A stretch of 57,881 bases of DNA. Origin: Mycobacterium sp. (GTDB lineage Bacteria > Actinomycetota > Actinomycetes > Mycobacteriales > Mycobacteriaceae). The translations under genes and the position numbers were made by a program. The first letter of the stretch is position 1; each line of letters opens with the position of its first letter. The stretch is from NCBI GenBank assembly GCA_025966225.1, contig JAOPVI010000019.1, forward strand, positions 1 through 57,881. The letters run 5' to 3'. Below, one piece after another: positions 51,034 to 57,881 of the stretch. Under the pieces are notes generated by a model that was not told the DNA's origin, made no database searches, and saw only the letters and a program-made list of their open reading frames with translations.

Positions 51034-52071
51034 ATGAACTCGTTGATGACGATTGGCGTCGCGGCAAGCGTTGGGGCACTTGCCATCACACCGTCGGCGC
51101 CACCATCAGAGCAGGTCACCGGCCGGGCCGCACCAGACGTGCGGCTCGCCGCCGACTCGGTGCCGCTCGGCGCGATCCCCGCGGCGTTCCTTCGCAATCA
51201 GTTGACGTTCTGCGGGCTGATCTGCCCGTCCATCGTGCAGCTGGTCACCACGGTGCCGATCGGCGTGGCAGAGGCTCCGGTGAGTTTCCTCGGCGCGCTT
51301 CCATCGGGCTCACTGCTCAAGGCCATCGGCGCTGCGGCGGAATCGGTGACCAGCCCGACCGACACGGCCACGACCGGCATCATCACCCCCGACGTGTTCA
51401 TCGTCGTACCCAAGGCGCTCGAGACAACCTTGGACGTCACGGTGGTTCAGGCCGTCAACGTCGCGGAGTCCGTCGTCCGGCCCGGACAACTCGTGCCCGC
51501 CATCGAAACAGCGCGGGAGAAGATCCTCGAGGCCCTCAACCAACCGGCGACGTTCCCGCCCTCGAACCTGCCCACCGGCGCCAATGGCCTTCTCGAGAAC
51601 GTCGCGGTCGCCGCGGTGAACATCCCCGTCGCCATCGCCTTCCAGGCTGGCGAACTGCTGTTGGCGGGGGCGGTTCACACGGCCAACGTCACCGCCACCG
51701 AGCTGGCGGACACCGGAAATCCAGGGGAAGCGCTCGCGGCCGGTGGCGCGGCGGCGACACACGTGATCAACCAGGCCGGCGGCATCGTCACGGACGCCGT
51801 GCACACCGCGGTGGACGACATCCGGGGGTCACTCCACGAGCCCGCGTCGTCAGCCGTCGAGGCGTCCGCCAGGGCGGCGGTGCCGCAGCCCGTCGAGACC
51901 CACCCCGTCAAGACCCAAAAGGCCACGAACACGGGCCAGAGTCCCGCGGCGAAATCGGTCAGCGCGGCGACGCAGAAGCTCTCCCACGCCCTCCGCCTCG
52001 GCAAGGGACCAGCCAAGGGACCAAGCGCCCACCAGCGTGAACCAGGAGCTCATCGCCGGTCGAAGGCTTAG
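51034..52071 (+). CDS. Secreted Ala-rich mycobacterial protein of unknown function
   Basis: A 345-residue protein. A short signal-like hydrophobic start (LMTIGVAASVGALAITPSAPP) is followed by LRNQLTFCGLICPSIVQLVTTVP (about 50-72), whose CxxxC could form a disulfide. The middle is Ala/Val-rich helical repeats (100-265) and the end is a basic, disordered Lys/Ser/Pro tail. Proteins with this FCGLICP segment are recalled from other mycobacteria but have no known role. ATG at 51034 is preferred, with GGAGGG 6 nt upstream; the ATG at 51022 overlaps that site. Other reading frames over it are shadows. Confidence 0.75.
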   Translation: MNSLMTIGVAASVGALAITPSAPPSEQVTGRAAPDVRLAADSVPLGAIPAAFLRNQLTFCGLICPSIVQLVTTVPIGVAEAPVSFLGALPSGSLLKAIGAAAESVTSPTDTATTGIITPDVFIVVPKALETTLDVTVVQAVNVAESVVRPGQLVPAIETAREKILEALNQPATFPPSNLPTGANGLLENVAVAAVNIPVAIAFQAGELLLAGAVHTANVTATELADTGNPGEALAAGGAAATHVINQAGGIVTDAVHTAVDDIRGSLHEPASSAVEASARAAVPQPVETHPVKTQKATNTGQSPAAKSVSAATQKLSHALRLGKGPAKGPSAHQREPGAHRRSKA

Positions 52072-52131
52072 TGACCGGCGGCTGCTCATCACGAGGAGGG
52101 CGTTTGCCGACGACTTCAGTACTCTTCGTCC

Positions 52132-53598
52132 GTGACCTCGATCGATCCGGAGCAGCTGAACACCTGCCTTCAGGTGCTGTCCGAGATCGAGTCGTTGCCG
52201 CCAGAGCACCCCGACGCGGTCGCCGTGCGTCGGGCCACGGCAGGCCTGTGGAAGTCGGTCAAGCTGGCCCGCCGCCACGCCAAGCGGGATGCGGTGGCCG
52301 CCGCCGACCACGCCGTGACTGCCGCGACCGCCACCGGTGCACCCGGCCGCATCGACGACGAGACGCAGGGGCTGCCGCTGGTGTCCAGTGCGGTCAGCGC
52401 CGTCGCGGGCACGTTGGTCCGCGCGCGGGCCTGCTATACGTGCAAGAACCGCTACACGCTCGTCGACGCGTTCTATCACCAGCTCTGTCCGCAGTGCGCC
52501 GCGTTCAACCACGCCAAGCGCGATGCCCGCACCGACCTCACCGGGCGCAGCGCCCTGCTCACCGGCGGCCGCGCCAAGATCGGCATGTACATCGCGTTGA
52601 GGCTGCTCCGCGACGGCGCCCACACGACCATCACCACGCGCTTCCCGAACGACGCCGTGCGCCGATTCGCCGCGATGCCCGACAGTGCCGAGTGGCTGGA
52701 CCGGTTGCGCATCGTCGGCATCGACCTCCGCGACCCGGCCCAAGCGGTCGCGCTGGCTGACACGGTGGCCGAACGCGGTCCGCTGGACATCCTGGTCAAC
52801 AACGCGGCCCAGACGGTCCGTCGCTCGCCGGGTTCCTATTCGGCGCTCGTCGAGGCGGAACGCACCCCGCCGCCGCAACTCGGCTCGGGACTGCCTGACG
52901 TCATCACGTTCGACCACGTCAGTGACGCCCACCCGGCCGCCCTCGCCGGAAGCCTCGCCGAGCACCAGACGCCGCATGCGCCGTCAATTCCCGGGTCGCT
53001 TCGCTCCTGCCCTCCGGTGACGGCGCTCGCACTTACGGCCCGCAGCGCCACTCCCGACCGGATCGCCGCGGGCACCGCCATCGACGCGGGTGGCCTGCTG
53101 CCCGATACCGCCTCGGTCAACAGTTGGACCCAACGCGTGCACGAGGTCGATGCGATGGAGTTGCTCGAAGTGCAGCTGTGCAACCAGACCGCGCCCTTCA
53201 TCCTGATCAGCCGACTTCGCCCGGCGATGGCCGCGTCGCCGGCGCGGCGCAAGTACGTCGTCAACGTCTCCGCGATGGAGGGCCAGTTCAGCCGCGCCTA
53301 CAAGGGCCCCGGACACCCGCACACCAACATGGCGAAGGCCGCGTTGAACATGCTCACCCGAACCAGTGCGGCCGAAATGCTGGAGCAGGACGGCATTCTC
53401 ATGACCGCCGTGGACACCGGCTGGATCACCGACGAGCGCCCGCACCCGACGAAGATGCGGCTCGCCGACGAAGGGTTCCACGCCCCGCTCGACCTGGTCG
53501 ACGGGGCCGCCAGGGTGTACGACCCGATCGTGCGCGGGGAGGCCGGCGAGGACGTTTACGGGTGCTTCCTGAAGGACTACTCGCCAAGCAACTGGTAA
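52132..53598 (+). CDS. SDR oxidoreductase with N-terminal zinc-ribbon
   Basis: A 488-residue protein, about twice the usual SDR length. Residues 1-100 are helical, 101-122 form a zinc-ribbon-like CYTC...CPQC (C101, C104, C119, C122), and 137-488 are an SDR domain. The NAD(P) motif is LLTGGRAKIGMYIA (142-155), NNAA is at 223-226 and the Ser at S380 in VVNVSAMEG. A large insert (about 228-335) splits the Rossmann domain. The YxxxK position reads TNMAK (398-402), so the catalytic Tyr is Thr. GTG at 52132 follows TACTCT by 6 nt. A DUF2855 gene lies 16 bp downstream. Confidence 0.85.
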   Translation: MTSIDPEQLNTCLQVLSEIESLPPEHPDAVAVRRATAGLWKSVKLARRHAKRDAVAAADHAVTAATATGAPGRIDDETQGLPLVSSAVSAVAGTLVRARACYTCKNRYTLVDAFYHQLCPQCAAFNHAKRDARTDLTGRSALLTGGRAKIGMYIALRLLRDGAHTTITTRFPNDAVRRFAAMPDSAEWLDRLRIVGIDLRDPAQAVALADTVAERGPLDILVNNAAQTVRRSPGSYSALVEAERTPPPQLGSGLPDVITFDHVSDAHPAALAGSLAEHQTPHAPSIPGSLRSCPPVTALALTARSATPDRIAAGTAIDAGGLLPDTASVNSWTQRVHEVDAMELLEVQLCNQTAPFILISRLRPAMAASPARRKYVVNVSAMEGQFSRAYKGPGHPHTNMAKAALNMLTRTSAAEMLEQDGILMTAVDTGWITDERPHPTKMRLADEGFHAPLDLVDGAARVYDPIVRGEAGEDVYGCFLKDYSPSNW

Positions 53599-53614
53599 CG
53601 CATACGCTGGGCGC

Positions 53615-54682
53615 GTGGACTTCGAGCTGAACCGCAAGGATCTACACCAGAGCCGCTTCGTCACCGCCGACCCGCCGTCACCCGGCGACGGCGAGGCGCT
53701 GCTTGCCATCGAATCCTTCGGATTGACCGCGAACAACATCACCTACGCCGTGTTCGGCGAGGCGATGAAGTACTGGGACTTCTTCCCGGCCTCCGATCCC
53801 GACTGGGGGAAGCTGAACGTCTGGGGTTACGCGCACGTCGAGGAGTCACGAAACAGTGGTCTCGAACCGGGCATGCGGGTCTACGGCTACCTGCCCTGCG
53901 CCAGTCACCTGGTGGTCGTCCCAACCCGGGTCAACGAGAAGGGCTTCTTCGACGGCGCCGCGCATCGGGCTCAGCTGCCTTCGGCCTACCAGGGTTACCG
54001 CGGCGTCGAGACCGACCCCGTGTACTCGGCCGACCACGAGGCCGAGCACATCATCTTCTTCCCGCTGTTCTTCACCTCGTTTTTGATCGACGACTTCCTC
54101 GCCGACGAAGAGTTCTTCGGTGCGGACACCATCGTGATCTCCAGCGCCTCGTCGAAGACGGCGATCATCGCCGCCTACCTGCTCGCCAAACGCGACGGCA
54201 TCGAGGTGATCGGCCTGACGTCGGCGGGCAACCGCGAGTTCGTCGAGGGGCTGGACGTCTACGACTCGGTCGCGTCATACGACTCGGTGGCGCAGCTTCC
54301 GGGTGAGCGGGCCGTTTACGTCGACATCTCTGGCGACGGCGGAGTTCGCACCGACGTCCACGCCCACTACGGTGACCGGCTCGCCCACAGCTCTACCGTC
54401 GGCGCCACCCACTGGACCCAGATGGGCTCGGGGGCAGGCGAACTCGCGGGGCCGAGCCCGGCGTTCTTCTTCGCACCAGACCGAATCACCAAGCGCGGCA
54501 GGGATTGGGGCACGGCCAAGCTCGACCAAAACGTCGCCGGCGCATGGGGTCCGTTCGCCGAGTGGGCCTCGGGCTGGCTTCGCGTCGAGCACATCTCGGG
54601 TGAGCACGACATCCAACGGGCCTACCTCGAGCTGCTCGACGGGAAGGTCGACCCGAGGGCAGGCATCGTCGTGAGCGGCTAG
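53615..54682 (+). CDS. DUF2855 protein (MDR-like fold)
   Basis: A 355-residue DUF2855 protein. The N-terminus resembles a GroES-like domain (EALLAIESFGLTANNITYAVFGEAMKYWDFFP, about 28-59) and the centre a Rossmann-like segment (TIVISSASSKTAIIAAYLLAKRDGIEVIGLTSAGN, about 172-206). It therefore looks like a zinc-free medium-chain reductase relative. The family is uncharacterised. TACGCT (53603-53608) ends 6 nt before the GTG start, indicating a possible own leaderless start. Adjacency to the SDR suggests a shared pathway. It is convergent with a methyltransferase gene (3-bp gap). Confidence 0.85.
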   Translation: MDFELNRKDLHQSRFVTADPPSPGDGEALLAIESFGLTANNITYAVFGEAMKYWDFFPASDPDWGKLNVWGYAHVEESRNSGLEPGMRVYGYLPCASHLVVVPTRVNEKGFFDGAAHRAQLPSAYQGYRGVETDPVYSADHEAEHIIFFPLFFTSFLIDDFLADEEFFGADTIVISSASSKTAIIAAYLLAKRDGIEVIGLTSAGNREFVEGLDVYDSVASYDSVAQLPGERAVYVDISGDGGVRTDVHAHYGDRLAHSSTVGATHWTQMGSGAGELAGPSPAFFFAPDRITKRGRDWGTAKLDQNVAGAWGPFAEWASGWLRVEHISGEHDIQRAYLELLDGKVDPRAGIVVSG

Positions 54683-54685
54683 CGC

Positions 54686-55735
54686 CTAGCCGGCCGACTT
54701 CTGGTAGACGAGCCAGCGCAGTTCGATCGGAGATTGTTCGCGCGGCACGTCGAAAACGTCGAGCCCGCTGACCCAATCGGCGTACCAACTCGTGGGCGGC
54801 CAGGCGCCGTCGGGAAGATGTGCCCGTTCGTATTCGAGCACTGAGTCGTCGGAGACACACCGCAGAGGGAATCCGGAGGCCGCAGCCATCAACTCCGCTC
54901 GCGTGAAAATGGATGTATAGCACTGCTGTCCGAGTTCGAGCGCGGCATCGTCGGGGACGTACGGGGGGCGGGCCAGGAAGGCGTTGAACACCAGCCGTCC
55001 GCCGGGCGCAAGGCAACCGGTGGCGAGTTGGAAGATGCCACGCAGTTGCTGCGGCGTCCGGAAGTCGGACACCACCTCGGAGAGCACGATCAGCTGATAG
55101 TCCTGCCGCAGATCGTCGACCCCGTCGAAGACGTCACGCTGGATCACGCGCACGTTCAGCGCCTCGCGGTCCGCGTCGGCGCGAATCAACTCGGCGAACT
55201 TGGGCGTCAACTCGACCACGTCGACCGGGTGGCCACGTCTGGCCAGGGCCAGCGCGTTGCGCCCGGTCCCCCCACCGATGTCGAGCACCAAATACGTTGA
55301 GGGATCGATTGCTTCGCTCGACAACGTCCACACCAGGGCGTCCGGTTCGGAGCCGAACAGCGGCGGCTCGCGGGTGCCGATCCAGTTTTCGTAGGCACCT
55401 TCCACCGTCCACCATTCGGCCTTGACGAGGTAGTTCAGCACCGCGCCTACCGGAGCTTCGTACGAGATGACGATGGTCGAACGGGTCGACTCCGTGTAGG
55501 CCCTGGTCAGCTGATCCGCCAGCACTTCCCTGACGTGGTCGAGTTCCTCGTCCGTGAAAGCCCTACCCACACCCGCAAAGAGCTTGGCGCACATCGCAAC
55601 GTACTCGTCGAGCATGCCCGGCACCGCGGGCAGGGTGACTTGCCCCGTGACGACGGAGCGGCGATACAGCCGCCTCGCGGCGGCCTCCCGCAGAACTGCC
55701 GGATCGAATTCCATCTGAGGCGGGTCGGGTGACAC
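54686..55735 (-). CDS. Class I SAM-dependent methyltransferase, 349 aa
   Basis: A 349-residue methyltransferase. A helical N-terminal domain (1-140) precedes the SAM fold, whose motif I is LVLDIGGGTGRNALALARRG (about 149-168), followed by VDVVELTPKFAEL and the post-motifs QLIVLSEVVSDFRTPQQL and CLAPGGRLVFNAF. The N-terminal domain and EGAYENWIGTREPPLFG are shared with uncharacterised actinobacterial proteins. No substrate can be given. GTG at 55735 is listed; an in-frame ATG seven codons later is also possible. It lies downstream of accD4 on the same strand, separated by a hairpin. Confidence 0.82.
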   Translation of the reverse strand: MSPDPPQMEFDPAVLREAAARRLYRRSVVTGQVTLPAVPGMLDEYVAMCAKLFAGVGRAFTDEELDHVREVLADQLTRAYTESTRSTIVISYEAPVGAVLNYLVKAEWWTVEGAYENWIGTREPPLFGSEPDALVWTLSSEAIDPSTYLVLDIGGGTGRNALALARRGHPVDVVELTPKFAELIRADADREALNVRVIQRDVFDGVDDLRQDYQLIVLSEVVSDFRTPQQLRGIFQLATGCLAPGGRLVFNAFLARPPYVPDDAALELGQQCYTSIFTRAELMAAASGFPLRCVSDDSVLEYERAHLPDGAWPPTSWYADWVSGLDVFDVPREQSPIELRWLVYQKSAG

Positions 55736-55758
55736 GCGTCAAAGGTAGCTGGCTCCAG

Positions 55759-55783
55759 CTTCCGACAACGGCAGTTGTGGAAG
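55759..55783 (-). terminator. Hairpin downstream of accD4
   Basis: On either strand CTTCC-ACAAC and GTTGT-GGAAG pair (10 bp with one bulged G) around a GGCA loop. It lies 28 bp after the accD4 stop and before the next minus-strand gene, with no T-tract. It is a plausible terminator of the pks13-accD4 operon. Confidence 0.5.
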
Positions 55784-55810
55784 TTGCCGAGCTTGCCACC
55801 GGGACGGAGG

Positions 55811-57373
55811 TTAGATCGGGATCAGGCCGTGCTTGCGCTGCACCCGCTGAATCTGCTTGTCCCGCAACAGTCGCATGGCGCTGCGCAGGCGCAGGCGGGT
55901 CTGATGCGGCTCGATGACCGCGTCGATGTAGCCGCGCTCGGCGGCGATGTACGGAATCGCCAGGTTGAGGTTGTAGCCCTCGATGAAGTCGGCCTTGATC
56001 TTCTGCACCTCGGGTGCATCCGGATCGGGGAACCGCTTCACCAGGAGCTGCGCGGCACCGTCGGCGCCAATGACCGCGATGCGTGCGGTCGGCCAGGCGA
56101 AGTTCATGTCGGCGGTCAGCTGCTTGGAACCCATCACCGCGTACGCGCCACCGTAGGACTTGCGGATGGTGATGGTGACCTTGGGGACGTCGGCCTCGAC
56201 GACGGCGTACAGGAATCGCCCACCGCGCTTGATGATTCCGTTGCGCTCCTGTTCGACACCGACCATGAACCCCGGGGTGTCGACGACGAAGACCAGCGGG
56301 ATGTTGAACGAGTCGTTGAACCGTACGAAGCGGGCCGCCTTGTCGGATTCCTCGTTGTCGATGGCACCCGAGTTGTACATCGGCTGATTGGCGACCACCC
56401 CAACCGTGTGCCCGTCGACGCGGGCGTAGCCGGTGACGATGGCCTGGCCCGCCTGCGCGGCGACCTCGAAGAAGTCGCCGTCGTCGAAGATCCGCAGCAG
56501 GATCTCGTGCATGTCGTAGCCCACGTTGTCGGCGTCCGGCACGATCGCGTCGAGTTCGAGGTCGTGCGGCGTGACCTCGGGTTCCAGCCCGGGGTTGACG
56601 ATCGGGGCCGAGTCGAAGGTGTTGGCCGGCAGGAACGTCAGGTAGTCGCGGACGTACTGGAACGCCGCCTTCTCGTCCTCGACGACTTGGTGAATGTTGC
56701 CGTACTTGGCCTGGTAATCGGCGCCACCGAGCTCGTCGAGCGACACGTCCTCCCCGGTGACGTCCTTGATGACGTCGGGCCCGGTGACGAACATGTAGCC
56801 CTGATCGCGAACGGCGACGACGAGGTCGGTCTGGATGGGCGAGTACACCGCGCCGCCCGCGCACTTGCCGAGGATGATCGAGATCTGCGGGACCAGCCCG
56901 GACAACAGTTCGTGCCGCCGACCGAGTTCGGCGTACCAGGCCAACGACGTCGCAGCGTCCTGGATGCGGGCGCCACCGGAGTCGTTGATGCCGATGATCG
57001 GGCAGCCGACCATGGCCACCCACTCCATCAGTCGGGCGACCTTGCGTCCGAACATCTCGCCGACGGTGCCCTGGAAGACGGTCTGGTCATGGCTGAACAC
57101 GCCGACGGGGCGACCGTTGATGGTGGCGTGGCCGGTGACCACACCGTCGCCGAAAAGGGCGTCCGGGTCGCCGGGAGTCTTCGCCAGCGCACCGATCTCG
57201 AAGAAGCTGCCGGGGTCGATCAGGGCGTGGATCCGCGAGCGGGCGCTCGGAATGCCCTTCTTGTCCCGCTTGGCGACGGCCTTCTCACCGCCCGGTTCCT
57301 TGGCCAGTTCCAGCTTCTCGCGGAGTTCGGCAAGCTTCTCTGCCGTGGTGGCAGGCGGAGTGTCTGCGGTCAC
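55811..57373 (-). CDS. accD4: Acyl-CoA carboxylase carboxyltransferase subunit AccD4
   Basis: The beta (carboxyltransferase) subunit, 520 residues, matching Rv3799c in size and place. With AccA3 and AccE5 it carboxylates a long-chain acyl chain to the malonyl-type unit that Pks13 condenses. The two crotonase-like halves are clear: [25 protein letters not shown] in the first, then [14 protein letters not shown] (oxyanion hole), and [25 protein letters not shown] with [15 protein letters not shown] in the second. It ends [11 protein letters not shown] at 57373 lies 4 bp after the pks13 stop. Confidence 0.95.
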   Translation of the reverse strand: MTADTPPATTAEKLAELREKLELAKEPGGEKAVAKRDKKGIPSARSRIHALIDPGSFFEIGALAKTPGDPDALFGDGVVTGHATINGRPVGVFSHDQTVFQGTVGEMFGRKVARLMEWVAMVGCPIIGINDSGGARIQDAATSLAWYAELGRRHELLSGLVPQISIILGKCAGGAVYSPIQTDLVVAVRDQGYMFVTGPDVIKDVTGEDVSLDELGGADYQAKYGNIHQVVEDEKAAFQYVRDYLTFLPANTFDSAPIVNPGLEPEVTPHDLELDAIVPDADNVGYDMHEILLRIFDDGDFFEVAAQAGQAIVTGYARVDGHTVGVVANQPMYNSGAIDNEESDKAARFVRFNDSFNIPLVFVVDTPGFMVGVEQERNGIIKRGGRFLYAVVEADVPKVTITIRKSYGGAYAVMGSKQLTADMNFAWPTARIAVIGADGAAQLLVKRFPDPDAPEVQKIKADFIEGYNLNLAIPYIAAERGYIDAVIEPHQTRLRLRSAMRLLRDKQIQRVQRKHGLIPI

Positions 57374-57377
57374 GCGG

Positions 57378-57881
57378 CTATTGCTCCTCGTCGCTCTGGA
57401 TGTCGCTCTGGATCTGATTGATCGCCTGGCTCATGTGTGCGCCGACCTTGGCAATGTACGGCTCGTCGATGGCCTGGATGTGCTCGCCCCCGATGGCCAC
57501 CACTTCAAGGTCCGACGCGAATTCGCCCCAGCCGCCGTCCGGCTTGCGAGTGGCGTAGGCAGGTTCGAACGTGATCGCGTCGTCGTGGTATCGATCGGCC
57601 ATGTAGAGCACCACGTGCCCGTCGTAGCTCTTGATGTCGACGGTGTCCAGGGCCCGGTTGTCCAGGTACGACGTGCGCTGGTGCTCGACGATGCCGCCGG
57701 GAATCTGCACGCCGCTCTGGCTCACCATGTCGAGCACGAACTGCACCTGGCCGGAGTCGTCGAGCGTTTCGAGGTGCTCGTAAGGGATCTCGGGGATCTC
57801 CACGTTGAACGTCTTCTCCGCGAACTTCGCGTACCGGTCCCAGCGCTTCCTGGTCTCCTCCTTGGTGTGGAGGATCGGTTC
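57378..57881 (-). CDS. pks13: Polyketide synthase Pks13, C-terminal part of thioesterase (partial)
   Basis: An open frame running off the right edge; 167 residues remain before the TAG stop at 57378. It reads [20 protein letters not shown] and [20 protein letters not shown], and ends [28 protein letters not shown], the known end of the Pks13 thioesterase/acyltransferase domain. GGEH carries the catalytic-triad His. Pks13 condenses two fatty chains to the alpha-alkyl beta-keto mycolate precursor and transfers it to trehalose. The rest of the protein (about 1,550 residues) is outside the window. The internal GTG at 57803 is not a start. Confidence 0.93.
   Translation of the reverse strand, partial: EPILHTKEETRKRWDRYAKFAEKTFNVEIPEIPYEHLETLDDSGQVQFVLDMVSQSGVQIPGGIVEHQRTSYLDNRALDTVDIKSYDGHVVLYMADRYHDDAITFEPAYATRKPDGGWGEFASDLEVVAIGGEHIQAIDEPYIAKVGAHMSQAINQIQSDIQSDEEQ

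Overview
The window is chromosomal DNA of a mycobacterium, most likely a non-tuberculous, environmental-type species. It is GC-rich. It carries most of the cell-wall arabinogalactan locus (homologues of Rv3779-Rv3783 and Rv3789-Rv3795 of M. tuberculosis), the pks13-accD4 mycolic-acid pair, and the proteasome activator Bpa. No rRNA, CRISPR array, prophage or intact transposon was seen. Gene names rest on family motifs and remembered M. tuberculosis proteins; no search was run.

Layout. 1-5.7 kb: two tRNAs, hisC2-like aminotransferase, a DUF4334 protein, a small lipoprotein, echA21, and an acetolactate-synthase-like enzyme between two small ferredoxin-like ORFs. 5.7-9.4 kb: a two-gene minus-strand module, a receptor-type class III cyclase plus a MscS channel with a cyclic-nucleotide domain (homologues of Rv2435c/Rv2434c); both nucleotide domains have lost key residues. 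9.5-16.5 kb: mixed metabolic genes, a GtrA protein, a Ser/Pro-rich secreted protein, tRNA-Ser, a MarR/quinone-oxidoreductase divergent pair, and an Rv3778c-type fold-type I PLP enzyme without the PLP lysine. 16.6-21.7 kb: Rv3779-type GT-C transferase, bpa, wzt, glfT1, wzm (galactan initiation and export). 21.8-27.9 kb: an accessory block where M. tuberculosis has Rv3784-Rv3788; it contains DoxX, VOC, the tail of a 13E12-type HNH gene, AhpD-like and MocR regulator genes, a permease-like protein and two tandem GAF-ANTAR regulators. 27.9-45.1 kb: GtrA(Rv3789)-dprE1-dprE2-aftA-embC, then an unexpected insert (a divergent GlfT2-like galactofuranosyltransferase and an antisense TylF-type methyltransferase), then embA-embB. 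45.1-55.7 kb: PhzF, metallo-hydrolase, AraC, DUF218, an autoregulated XRE/methionine-aminopeptidase pair, a decayed UvrA-like gene, a transporter, a secreted protein, a zinc-ribbon SDR, DUF2855 and a methyltransferase. 55.8-57.9 kb: accD4 and the 3' end of pks13.

How the genes work together. GlfT1/Wzt/Wzm prime and flip the galactan; DprE1/DprE2 make decaprenyl-phospho-arabinose; Rv3789 and AftA start arabinan on galactan; EmbC/A/B extend it; AccD4 and Pks13 make the mycolate that esterifies it. The GlfT2-like/methyltransferase pair sits in the middle of this and is the best candidate for an undescribed wall-polysaccharide modification. Many genes show an extended -10 hexamer (TAnnnT) ending 5-7 nt before the start codon, so leaderless transcription looks common here. 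DprE1 carries Ala at the position of the benzothiazinone-reactive Cys387, which predicts natural benzothiazinone resistance.
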